A DNA stretch of 36,353 bases from Campylobacterota bacterium (GTDB lineage Bacteria; Campylobacterota; Campylobacteria; Campylobacterales; QNZT01): the NCBI GenBank assembly GCA_022600175.1, contig JAHZKW010000104.1:1-36353 (forward strand). Reading direction: 5' to 3'. Positions 26,095 through 34,718 of the stretch are shown piece after piece. The position numbers and the translations under genes are program-made. The notes below the pieces were generated by a model, which saw only the letters and a program-made list of their open reading frames with translations, searched no databases and had not been told where the DNA came from. Position 1 is the first letter of the stretch. Each line of letters begins with the position of its first letter.

Positions 26095-26658
26095 TTAAAT
26101 AAGTGCTTTTTCGTAATCTTCTGGAAAGTTTAAGTTTGTGAAAATGCTCTCATCTTCAAATAAAACAGTATGGATATTGATTTTTTCAAAGAGATGAGCA
26201 AAACGATATTTTTTTGTCTCTGTTAAGTTCTTGAGATGAGGGAGAACAGATCTGCTATAGATAGCACAAAGGGGTTGTGCTCCACTTGGACTTTGTGCAA
26301 TGATCGCATCATGATCTTGAAACTGTGCATAAATTTTTTCAAAATGTTCAATCTTAAAAAATGGGGTATCAACACTAAGGACAAATATCGCATCAGATTG
26401 TAGTTGCTCAAAAGCTGAGATTAACCCTACATGCGGTGCTGAATCTTCATAGTCAGTGAGATCTTCGATAAAGTTAGCGTCAAAATCAAATTTGCTATGG
26501 CTTTTACAGCTAATGTAGACTTGACGAAAGTAGGGTGCAAATTTTGCTTGTTGGTATTGGGTTAACGTGTCAAACTCACCAAAAGGGAGAAGTGCTTTGT
26601 CTCTGCCCATTCGCCGGCTTTTACCACCGGCAAAAATAATGCAAGGGATTTCGTGCAA
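26095..26658 (-). CDS. mobA: Molybdenum cofactor guanylyltransferase
   Basis: 187 residues. It attaches GMP to molybdopterin to make the MGD cofactor. The nucleotide-binding FAGGKSRRMGRDKALL is at about 9-24, and LSVDTPFF gives the metal-binding aspartate. It starts with TTG placed immediately after the leuC TAG stop, with no strong ribosome site, so translation probably depends on coupling to leuC. Confidence 0.88.
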   Translation of the reverse strand: MHEIPCIIFAGGKSRRMGRDKALLPFGEFDTLTQYQQAKFAPYFRQVYISCKSHSKFDFDANFIEDLTDYEDSAPHVGLISAFEQLQSDAIFVLSVDTPFFKIEHFEKIYAQFQDHDAIIAQSPSGAQPLCAIYSRSVLPHLKNLTETKKYRFAHLFEKINIHTVLFEDESIFTNLNFPEDYEKALI

Positions 26659-27924
26659 CTAGATATCTCGAGGATCTACAATTTTGCCAGCAATTGCACT
26701 CGCTGCTGCAACTGCTGAGTTTGCTAGGTAAATCTCTGAAGTTCTTGCACCCATACGACCTACAAAGTTTCTATTTGTGGTGGAGATACATCGCTCATTA
26801 TCACCAAGAATTCCCATATACCCTCCAAGACAGGCACCACAAGTTGGGTTACTAACTACCGCTCCTGCATCGATAAGGATGTCAATAAGTCCCTCTTTCT
26901 CTGCTTGTTTGAGGATCTTTTGTGTAGCAGGGGTGACGATCATACGTGTTTTTTTATGTACACGTTTTCCTTTGACAATTTCAGCAGCCATTCTAAGGTC
27001 TCCTAAACGACCATTGGTACAACTTCCTATAAATACTTGATCCACAGCCAGGTCATCTTCTACTGCTTGTTTAATAGATTTACCATTTGATGGTAAGTGA
27101 GGATAAGCGATAACAGGATCTAATTTACTCACATCAATTTCAATAGTTTTGACATAGTGTGCATCTTCATCTGAATAGTGATATTTTGGTTCATCTCTCA
27201 GATTTTTATCTGCTAAAAATGCTTTAGTTGTTTCATCTACAGCAACAATACCACTTTTTGCACCAGCTTCAATTGCCATATTACAAAGACTGAAACGATC
27301 ATCCATATTAAGGTATTGGATTGTATCTCCTGTGAATTCGAGTGTTTGGTAAAGTGCACCATCTACACCAATTTGTCTGATAATCTCAAGGATAAGATCT
27401 TTTCCATAGACATGTTTACCAGGCTTCCCTGTAAAGATTACTTTGATAGATTCTGGTACACGAAACCAGTTACCACCTGTGATCATCGCAAAGGCAAGGT
27501 CAGTTGAACCCATACCCGTAGAAAATGCCCCTAGTGCTCCATGTGTACAAGTATGTGAATCTGCACCGATGATGACATCACCTGGAACGACTAATCCCTT
27601 TTCTGGAAGAAGGGCGTGTTCAATACCCATATCTTTTTCATCATAAAAGTGCTTGAGATCATGTTTATAAGCAAATTCACGGCTGATTTTTGCTTGATTT
27701 GCGCTTGCGATATCTTTGGCAGGGATAAAGTGATCCATAACGATTGAGAAGTTATCAGGTTTGGCTAGCTTAGTCGCGCCACTCTCTTCAAACGCACGTA
27801 TTGAGATTGGTGTTGTGATGTCATTTCCAATAACCATATCGATATCACAACGGATAATTTCACCCGCTTTGACTTTGCGTCCGACATGTTCGCTAAATAT
27901 TTTTTCTGTAATAGTTTGTCCCAA
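26659..27924 (-). CDS. leuC: 3-isopropylmalate dehydratase large subunit
   Basis: 421-residue aconitase-family subunit for leucine synthesis. GADSHTCTHG, SCTNGRLGDLR and PTCGACLGGYMG supply the three [4Fe-4S] cysteines. The length is that of the shorter LeuC/HacA-like type. Homoaconitase activity is possible but leucine synthesis is more likely. It starts with TTG behind TTAGGAACAAATT. No leuD is adjacent in the window. Confidence 0.92.
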   Translation of the reverse strand: MGQTITEKIFSEHVGRKVKAGEIIRCDIDMVIGNDITTPISIRAFEESGATKLAKPDNFSIVMDHFIPAKDIASANQAKISREFAYKHDLKHFYDEKDMGIEHALLPEKGLVVPGDVIIGADSHTCTHGALGAFSTGMGSTDLAFAMITGGNWFRVPESIKVIFTGKPGKHVYGKDLILEIIRQIGVDGALYQTLEFTGDTIQYLNMDDRFSLCNMAIEAGAKSGIVAVDETTKAFLADKNLRDEPKYHYSDEDAHYVKTIEIDVSKLDPVIAYPHLPSNGKSIKQAVEDDLAVDQVFIGSCTNGRLGDLRMAAEIVKGKRVHKKTRMIVTPATQKILKQAEKEGLIDILIDAGAVVSNPTCGACLGGYMGILGDNERCISTTNRNFVGRMGARTSEIYLANSAVAAASAIAGKIVDPRDI

Positions 27925-27960
27925 AATTTGTTCCTAAGTCATAAATTGAGGCGATTTTAG

Positions 27961-28560
27961 CTAAATTCGTTTTAAAAACAGTGTAAAATCATGGGGTAAG
28001 TACCCTGTGACAAGGCTTATTTCACATGGAAACTTTTGTGCAAAATGGTTAATCTCTTGGGGCAGAAAATAGTTAAAATGAGCACTCTCATTTTTGCCAT
28101 AAGGCAGGTTAAAGACAAACCCAATATTACTATGTGCAAAACAGCGTTCTATAAAAAGATAGGTCTCAAATCTATTCAAAATATTCATCGACCCACTGGC
28201 AATATAAATATCTGCAACTTCTAAAGGATCAGTCAAAATATCTCTATGTTTTATATCTTGTGAAGTGCGTTGTTGTGCTATTTCAACAACTTCATCAACG
28301 ATGTCATAGCCCTTATAAGTTACTTGGCAGTGTCTCTTTTGTAGATAGAGATAAAAATCTCCAAATCCACACCCCGCATCGATGACTGATCTGTGGGTAA
28401 GATCTGCTTTGATAAGATCATAAATGACTTCAAAACGTTTAGTTTGAGAGTATGCATCATGCCAATTTAATCCTTGTGCAGTTGAACCATACTTTTTGAG
28501 TGCTGTAGTGTAGAATTTGGTGTTGTTTATTCTTGGCATATCTATAAGTATACTAGCCAT
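27961..28560 (-). CDS. Class I SAM-dependent methyltransferase
   Basis: 199 residues. Motif I is VIDAGCGFGDFYLYL, the acidic residue ending beta-2 is in YKGYDIVDE, and IYIASGSMNIL follows the next strand. The substrate is unknown. The start could be ATG 28560 or ATG 28539 (MPRINNTKFYT); the first touches the sigma-54-type element that drives pseC the other way. It is divergent from the Pse cluster and 36 bases before leuC. Confidence 0.82.
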   Translation of the reverse strand: MASILIDMPRINNTKFYTTALKKYGSTAQGLNWHDAYSQTKRFEVIYDLIKADLTHRSVIDAGCGFGDFYLYLQKRHCQVTYKGYDIVDEVVEIAQQRTSQDIKHRDILTDPLEVADIYIASGSMNILNRFETYLFIERCFAHSNIGFVFNLPYGKNESAHFNYFLPQEINHFAQKFPCEISLVTGYLPHDFTLFLKRI

Positions 28561-28577
28561 TGGTATACTTTTTGCTT
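28561..28577 (+). promoter_or_regulatory. Sigma-54 type -24/-12 promoter upstream of pseC
   Basis: TGGTATACTTTTTGCTT: GG at 28562-28563 and GC at 28574-28575 are exactly 12 bases apart, and TTGCTT is the usual Campylobacterota -12 box. The predicted start near 28587 gives about 27 bases of leader with a GGAG site. Confidence 0.6.
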
Positions 28578-28613
28578 AAAACTATTTAATTAAGAGAAAT
28601 TATTGGAGATTAT

Positions 28614-29762
28614 ATGGCGATATCTGTACAAGAGAAGTTTTCTATTCCTTATGGTAAACAAACGATCAATCAATCTGATATTGACAAAGTAGTTGAAATT
28701 TTGAATGGTCCTTTGATCACTACTGGACCACAAGTAATGAAGTTTGAAGAAGCTTTATCCCGTTATACTGGCGCAAACTACGCTGTTGCTGTTTCCAATG
28801 GTACTGCGGCACTACACTTAGCCTCTTTAGCCCTGTTGGAGGAGGGTGATAAAGTATTAACAACGCCTAACTCTTTTTTAGCAACTTCAAATGCAATTCT
28901 CTATGTCAAAGCGAAACCTATTTTTGTTGATATCTGTGAAGATGGCAATATTGACCTTGATCTTTGTGAACAGTATCTACAAAAGGATCCTACAATAAAA
29001 GCAATTTACGGCGTACACTTTTCAGGAAACTTATTGGATCAAACACACCTTAAAGCATTGAAAAATAGATATAAGGTTATGATATTGGAAGATTGTGCGC
29101 ACTCTATTGGTGCTGAGAATTTGGGGGTCAAAGCAGGTAGTTGTGCTTTTAGTGATTGTGCTATTTTTTCATTTCATCCTGTTAAAAATATGACAACAGG
29201 AGAGGGGGGAGCTATTACGACTAATTCAAAAGAGCTCTATGAAAAATTACTTGTGCTTAGAAATCATGGAATGGTTCGAAAATCAGATGTTGCACCGTGG
29301 TATTATGAGATGCATACATTAGGATTTAATTATCGTTTAACAGATATTCAAGCAGCACTTGGTATTTCCCAGCTTTCACGACTTGACAAGTTTTTAGAAA
29401 AAAGAAGAGCAATTGTAAAGCGTTATCATAGACTTTTAGAAGAGACTCCTGTAAAGCCACTTTATGCATTTGATGAAGGCTCAGCCTAGCATCTATTTGT
29501 AGTAAGAGTAGATTTTACAAAGTTGCAAATTTCTAAAAAAGTGTTATTTGAAGCATTAATTGAAGAGGGGATTGGTGTACAGCTTCATTATATTCCTATC
29601 AATAAACAGCCTTACTATCTGGAGTTGGGATATGGTTACGAAGATACACCTCAGATGGATCGATATTATGAAGAGGCGATCTCTTTACCACTATTTCCGC
29701 TTTTAAAAAGAGAGGAACAGGATTTTGTGGTTGAGACACTTTTGAGGTTAGTGAATGCTTAA
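28614..29762 (+). pseudogene. pseC: pseC aminotransferase interrupted by one in-frame amber codon
   Basis: PLP aminotransferase that makes UDP-4-amino-4,6-dideoxy-N-acetyl-L-altrosamine, the second step of pseudaminic acid synthesis. Family motifs: NGPLITTGPQVMKFE, AVSNGTAALHLA, EDCAHSIGA and the PLP lysine in FSFHPVKNMTTGEGG. TAG at 29487-29489 stops it after 291 codons (DEGSA-stop). The same frame then continues without damage as HLFVVRVDF to TAA at 29762, 382 residues in all, the normal family length. Relatives often have W before HL, so TGG to TAG is likely. The last part could also start at TTG 29523. ATG 28614 follows GGAG. Confidence 0.85.
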
Positions 29763-30486
29763 TCTCTTGATTATCATTCAAGCGAGAATGACCTCAACGA
29801 GACTTCCTAAAAAAGTATTATTGCCTCTGTGTGGCAAAACAGTCTTGGAAGTGATGATTGAGAGGCTTGGTGATTTAAAAGAGAATATTATTATTGCAAC
29901 GACAAATGATGGTTCAGAAGCAGAGATTGTTACACTGTGTCAAAAACTGGGCGTGAAGTATTACAGAGGTGATACTGAGAATGTCTTGAGCCGCTACTAT
30001 GAAGCTGCGATGATACAAGGTGTGGATGAAGTAGACACTATCGTAAGGCTTACGTCAGATTGCCCTTTAATTGATAAAGCGGTGGTAGAGAAGACAATCG
30101 CTCTTTTTTATGATGGAGAGTATGATTATGTTTCCAATACAATGCATAGAACATTTCCAAGAGGTCTTGATACTGAAGTTTTTAGTTTTAGAGTGCTAAA
30201 AGAGGCATATGATGGTGCAACGTCAATACAAGAGAAAGAGCATGTAACTACCTATATCCATACCACACATAGAGAACATTTTAATCTTGGAAGCTATCAA
30301 GATCCTCAAGACAATTCAAAATATCGTTTGACCTTAGATGAAGAGGCAGACTATACGGCTATAAAAACACTCTATGAAAAGTTTAATTGTAAGATAGATT
30401 TTGATTATGATGCATTGATCAAGGTCCTACATGCGAATCCTTTCATTTATGAGATCAATAAAGAGATAGAACAAAAAAAGTTATGA
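29755..30486 (+). CDS. SpsF-type cytidylyltransferase (PseF role)
   Basis: 243-residue nucleotidyltransferase. IIQARMTSTRLPKKVLLPL is the signature loop of the SpsF/NeuA-like family, and VRLTSDCPLID supplies the metal-binding aspartate. In this cluster it should activate pseudaminic acid with CMP, the PseF step. It overlaps the end of pseC by eight bases and runs into pseGH with a four-base overlap. The cluster thus has the Bacillus spsC-F-G-E style of proteins. Confidence 0.88.
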   Translation: MLNLLIIIQARMTSTRLPKKVLLPLCGKTVLEVMIERLGDLKENIIIATTNDGSEAEIVTLCQKLGVKYYRGDTENVLSRYYEAAMIQGVDEVDTIVRLTSDCPLIDKAVVEKTIALFYDGEYDYVSNTMHRTFPRGLDTEVFSFRVLKEAYDGATSIQEKEHVTTYIHTTHREHFNLGSYQDPQDNSKYRLTLDEEADYTAIKTLYEKFNCKIDFDYDALIKVLHANPFIYEINKEIEQKKL

Positions 30487-31895
30487 ATATTCTCATCCGT
30501 GCAGATGCATCATCAAATATTGGTACAGGTCATGTGATGCGGGATTTAGTTTTAGCAAAACAGTTTGAAAATGCTCAGGTTATTTTTGCCACACAAAATT
30601 TGGCAGGTAATATAAATCAAAAAATTGTTGATGATGGATATCAGATTATCAATCTACAATCTAATTGTAAAGATGAGTTATTAGAACATATTAAGAAGTT
30701 AGCCATTGATCTGTTGATCATAGATCATTATGCCATTGATGCAACTTATGAGTATGATGTTAGACAGAGGAGTGGCGTCAAAATTTTAAGCTTTGATGAT
30801 ACTTATGAAAAGCATTATTGTGATTATCTCTTAAACCAAAATATATATGCCAAGAGAAGTGCGTATACCAAGTTGGTACCTGATTTTTGCACACTCTTTT
30901 GTGGTCTTGATTTTGCGCTTCTTCGTGATGAGTTTCACCAATGTCACAAACACCCAAAAGTACTAAAAAAAGAGATAACCGTCCTTCTCTCTTTAGGAGG
31001 GAGTGATGTGAAAAATATCTCAGCATTTGTGATTGATGCAATCAAAGATCTTGAAAATATAAAGATTCAAGTAGTTTTAGGCGCATCAAACCCTCATGTT
31101 GCAAGGCTTCAAAGAGAATTTGCACATATACAGAATATCGAGCTTATTGTTAATACAAACAGTATGGCAGCGTTAATGGCGCAAGCAGATATTGGCATTA
31201 TTGCAGCAGGCTCTAGTACGATAGAGGGGCTTTTTATGCATCTTCCGATGATTACCATTCAGAGTGCTGAAAATCAATCTTTGATCGTAAAGGCATTATC
31301 TGAAAAAAATCTTGCCATCAATCTTGGCAAAGCTGAAAACTTATCTCTCAAGATGATCCAAGAGGCTCTCTATCATATTATGACCCCCAAAGTCTATAGA
31401 GGGTTATCTCATCATACCTATCAAATTGCTACTAAAAATATATCAGATTTTATTAATTTACGCCAAGTAAATAAAGAGGATATCGATTTTTTATATCTCT
31501 TAGCAAACGATAAGCGTGCACGACAAAACTCTTTAAATCAAAAAGAGATTAGTTATGAGGAGCATACGGAATGGTTTGGCCATAAGTTAAATGCGATTAA
31601 AGAGAAAGAGAGTGAGATCTATATTTATGAAGAAGATAAGCAAAAGATTGGGGTCATAAGAATTGATAAACATGGGATATTTTATGTTGTGAGTATTACT
31701 GTTTTAGATGCTTATAGAGGGCTGGGGATGGCAAAACGTATGTTACGTGCATTGTTATATCGTGTGAGGGAGAGGATATTGATCGCATATATTAAACATA
31801 GCAATGAAACTTCAAAACGACTCTTTTTATCTGTTGGGTTTCAAGAAGCAAGAAAGTGTAAAGATATTTCATTATATAGGTTAAAAATTAAATAA
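30483..31895 (+). CDS. PseG-PseH fusion: nucleotide-sugar hydrolase plus N-acetyltransferase
   Basis: 470 residues. The N-terminal half (1-320) is PseG, which removes UDP from the diacetamido-trideoxy-altrose intermediate: RADASSNIGTGHVMRD with H17, LSLGGSD (169-175) and AAGSSTIEGL. The C-terminal part (about 324-470) is a GNAT domain with YRGLGMAKRML for acetyl-CoA and SNETSKRLFLSVGF, as in PseH, which acetylates the 4-amino group one step earlier. Both activities are thus in one chain. ATG overlaps the preceding stop. Confidence 0.9.
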   Translation: MNILIRADASSNIGTGHVMRDLVLAKQFENAQVIFATQNLAGNINQKIVDDGYQIINLQSNCKDELLEHIKKLAIDLLIIDHYAIDATYEYDVRQRSGVKILSFDDTYEKHYCDYLLNQNIYAKRSAYTKLVPDFCTLFCGLDFALLRDEFHQCHKHPKVLKKEITVLLSLGGSDVKNISAFVIDAIKDLENIKIQVVLGASNPHVARLQREFAHIQNIELIVNTNSMAALMAQADIGIIAAGSSTIEGLFMHLPMITIQSAENQSLIVKALSEKNLAINLGKAENLSLKMIQEALYHIMTPKVYRGLSHHTYQIATKNISDFINLRQVNKEDIDFLYLLANDKRARQNSLNQKEISYEEHTEWFGHKLNAIKEKESEIYIYEEDKQKIGVIRIDKHGIFYVVSITVLDAYRGLGMAKRMLRALLYRVRERILIAYIKHSNETSKRLFLSVGFQEARKCKDISLYRLKIK

Positions 31896-31927
31896 ATGAT
31901 AAAATATTTATAATCTAAGGGTTTTGT

Positions 31928-32977
31928 ATGAAAATAGAAGATAGAAAAATTGGCAGTGATGCTCCTACCTATATTATCGCTGAGGTCTCTGCAAATCATA
32001 ATCAAGACTATGATACTGCAAAAGAGATGCTAAAAGCTGCAAAAGAGGCAGGTGCAGATGCGGTGAAGTTACAAACCTATACTGCAGATACGATGACTTT
32101 AGATGTTCATAACGAGTACTTCACCATTGATCAAGGAACTATTTGGGATGGAAAAAACCTCTATGCACTTTATAAAGAGGCTTATACCCCTTGGGAGTGG
32201 CAACCAAAACTCAAAGCATATGCTGATGAGATTGGTATTACACTTTTTTCATCCCCCTTTGATAAGAGTTCAGTTGATTTTTTAGAGAAGATGGATGTTC
32301 CAGCTTACAAGATAGCGTCATTTGAGATCACTGATCTTCCACTTATCAAGTATGTTGCTTCAAAACAAAAGCCTGTGATTATCTCTACAGGTATTGCATC
32401 ACTTGCAGATATAGAAGCAGCAGTACAGTGCTGTAAAGATGTAGGGAATGATCAAATTGTCTTACTTAAATGTACTTCAGCATATCCTGCCCCGTTAGAG
32501 GAGGCAAATCTATTGACGATTCCAAATTTGGCAGAGACTTTTGGGGTTATTGCTGGGTTTTCAGATCATACTTTAGGCATAACTGCACCAGTGGCAGCAG
32601 TTGCACTTGGGGCGAAAGTGATAGAGAAACATTTTATTTTGGATAAGTCTATGGGTGGTGTGGATAGTGCTTTTTCACTTGATATTGGTGAGTTCAAAGA
32701 GATGGTTCAAGCCGTAAGAGATACAGAGAAATTGTTAGGGAAAATCTCTTATGAGATGAACGCTAAAAAGTTAAAGTCTCGTGAGTTTTCACGAAGTCTT
32801 TTTATTGCTAAAGATATTAAAAAAGGTGAGCTCTTCACAGAGGAAAATGTCCGAGTGGTCAGGCCTGGTTATGGGTTAGCACCAAAGTATATTGATAAAG
32901 TATTAGGTAAAAAAGCCGATAAAGATTATAGAAAAGGGGTGCCGTTATTGGCATTGCCACATGAGGAAAAGAGATGA
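31928..32977 (+). CDS. pseI: Pseudaminic acid synthase (NeuB family)
   Basis: 349 residues. Condenses the 6-deoxy-diacetamido-altrose with phosphoenolpyruvate to give Pse5Ac7Ac. The NeuB TIM barrel has YIIAEVSANHNQD, ADAVKLQTY, KIASFEITDLPLI, KCTSAYPAP, GFSDHTLG and VIEKHFILDK. A C-terminal SAF domain starts near 285 (RSLFIAKDIKKGELFT). AAGG lies before ATG. Paralogues make sialic or legionaminic acid; PseC and PseG neighbours favour Pse. Confidence 0.93.
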   Translation: MKIEDRKIGSDAPTYIIAEVSANHNQDYDTAKEMLKAAKEAGADAVKLQTYTADTMTLDVHNEYFTIDQGTIWDGKNLYALYKEAYTPWEWQPKLKAYADEIGITLFSSPFDKSSVDFLEKMDVPAYKIASFEITDLPLIKYVASKQKPVIISTGIASLADIEAAVQCCKDVGNDQIVLLKCTSAYPAPLEEANLLTIPNLAETFGVIAGFSDHTLGITAPVAAVALGAKVIEKHFILDKSMGGVDSAFSLDIGEFKEMVQAVRDTEKLLGKISYEMNAKKLKSREFSRSLFIAKDIKKGELFTEENVRVVRPGYGLAPKYIDKVLGKKADKDYRKGVPLLALPHEEKR

Positions 32978-34111
32978 GATATTGTACAAAATGTGTCATG
33001 CCAGATACGAAGCCTGAGTTGACATTTGATGCACAAGGTGTTTGTAATGCCTGTAGAGCACATGAAAGAAAAGCAGAAAATATAGATTGGGCACAAAGAG
33101 AGAAAGAGTTTTTAGAGATTGTCAAAGCCAATAAAAAAAATGATGGCTATGATGTTTTGATACCTGTGAGTGGAGGAAAGGATTCTACTTATCAAACAGT
33201 TAAAGCACTTGAGATGGGTCTTAAACCTCTTTGTGTCTGTTTTGAACCGACAATTCCCACAGCGCTAGGAAAACAAAACCTTGATAATTTACAAGATTTG
33301 GGTGTTGATCTGATTTTAGTGAAAAAAGACCCAAAGGTCTATAAAAGCATGGTGATTGAGGGCTTTAAGATTTTAGGTGACAATGAGTGGCCAGATCACT
33401 TAGGTATATTTACGGTACCTGCTCATTTTGCAGTGAAGTTTAATATTCCGCTACTTTTATGGGGTGAAAATTCACAGTTTGAGTATGGTGGACCAGCAGC
33501 ATCACAAGAAAATAAATACCTTAACCGAAGATGGCTTGAAGAGTTTGGTGGATTGTTAGGGTATCGTGTAGAAGATATGATAGGAGTTGATGGTATTAGT
33601 AAAAAGGATCTCTACCTTTATAGCTATCCTTCTGATGAAGAGATTGAAAAGGTAGGAGTGACAGGTATATTTTTAGGATACTATTTTCCATGGGATACGC
33701 GTCGTCAAACAGATGTGTCCATCGCCAATGGTTTTAAGGTTGCCTCAAGACATATCGAGACTACGTATACTAATTTTGAAAATTTTAGATTGTCACTCTA
33801 TGACCATACATGACTATCTCAAATATGTTAAGTATGGGTTTGGCCGTGCGACTGATCATGCATGTTTAGATGTGAGAAATGGTGATATCCCACGTGAGGA
33901 GGCTGTGAGACTTGCCAATAGATATGATGGACGCTATCCACATGAAGCGGTACGTGAGTTTTGTGATTATACGGGGATGAGTCAAGAAGAGTTTGATGAG
34001 ACGATAGATACTTTTACCAATAGAAAGATATTTCGTCAAAATGAACAAGGAGAGTTTTTAAAAGATATTGATGGTTCACTCATCAAAAATGATGAATATC
34101 TTTTAAGCTAA
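32974..34111 (+). pseudogene. pseA: pseA N-acetyl sugar amidotransferase split by a one-base frameshift
   Basis: PseA/WbpG-family PP-loop enzyme that turns an acetamido into an acetamidino group. Zinc cysteines CTKC (4-7) and CNAC (24-27), PP-loop SGGKDS (66-71), LLWGENSQFEYGG. The first frame ends early at 33813 (SLYDHT-stop). The true C-terminus, DYLKYVKYGFGRATDHA to DEYLLS, lies in the +1 frame ending at 34111. Removing one T from TTTT at 33783-33786 joins them (ENLDCHSMTIHDY) into about 378 residues, the normal length. An ATG at 33800 could allow separate synthesis of the end. Confidence 0.85.
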
Positions 34112-34115
34112 ATTG

Positions 34116-34718
34116 ATGATTACGATTATTGACTATGGGATGGGAAATGCAACGTCAGTCAAAAAGGCGTATGATTTTTTAGGTATCAAAAGTGTGATTA
34201 CCAATGCACCTCAAATGGTCAAAGAGGGTGATAAGATTTTAATTCCAGGTGTGGGGGCATTTGGTGATGCTGTAGATGCTTTGCATGAGTTAAATCTTTT
34301 TGAAACTATCAAAGATGAGGTCATTAATCGTAAAAAGCCGATACTTGGCATCTGTTTAGGGATGCAGCTTTTAGCAAAAAGCAGTCAAGAAACAAAAGAG
34401 AAAGAGGGGTTTGGGTTTATCGATACGGTATGTCATAAGTTTGATATTGATCTTAAAGTCCCTCATGTAGGTTGGAATAGTATCAAAATACTCCATGCTA
34501 ACTCCCCACTCTTTCACACGATACCTGATGATAGTGATTTCTATTTTGTCCACTCTTATCACTTTGATAGTAAGACAAAAGAGAAAAGTACGATGGTAAA
34601 TTATGGTTATGATTTTACCAGTTCAGTTGAAAGTGACAATATCTTTGGAGTACAGTTTCATCCTGAAAAAAGCCAAAAACATGGTTTAGCACTCTTGAAA
34701 AACTTTGGAAACCTATAG
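34116..34718 (+). CDS. HisH-like glutamine amidotransferase of acetamidino sugar synthesis
   Basis: 200 residues, class I glutaminase: oxyanion PGVGAFGDA, nucleophile cysteine in GICLGMQLL and the His/Glu pair in FHPEKSQKHG. It should release ammonia from glutamine for transfer through its HisF-like partner to PseA. ATG 34116 is preferred over the TTG one codon earlier. It is a paralogue of histidine HisH in the WbpH/WbuY group, judged by its neighbours: no other his gene is present. Confidence 0.88.
   Translation: MITIIDYGMGNATSVKKAYDFLGIKSVITNAPQMVKEGDKILIPGVGAFGDAVDALHELNLFETIKDEVINRKKPILGICLGMQLLAKSSQETKEKEGFGFIDTVCHKFDIDLKVPHVGWNSIKILHANSPLFHTIPDDSDFYFVHSYHFDSKTKEKSTMVNYGYDFTSSVESDNIFGVQFHPEKSQKHGLALLKNFGNL

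Noticed and set aside
29487-29489. UAG recoding to an amino acid
   Set aside because: TAG ends porA, bioA, leuC and hisH2 in this same window, so it works as a normal stop. No recoding element is visible after the pseC TAG.
31909-31914. TATAAT as promoter of pseI
   Set aside because: The transcription start would fall after the AAGG ribosome site, leaving a leader of only about seven bases; readthrough from pseGH is more likely.
33783-33786. Phase-variable homopolymer in pseA
   Set aside because: Four Ts are too few for typical slipped-strand switching in Campylobacterota, which uses longer G or C tracts; a point indel or read error is simpler.
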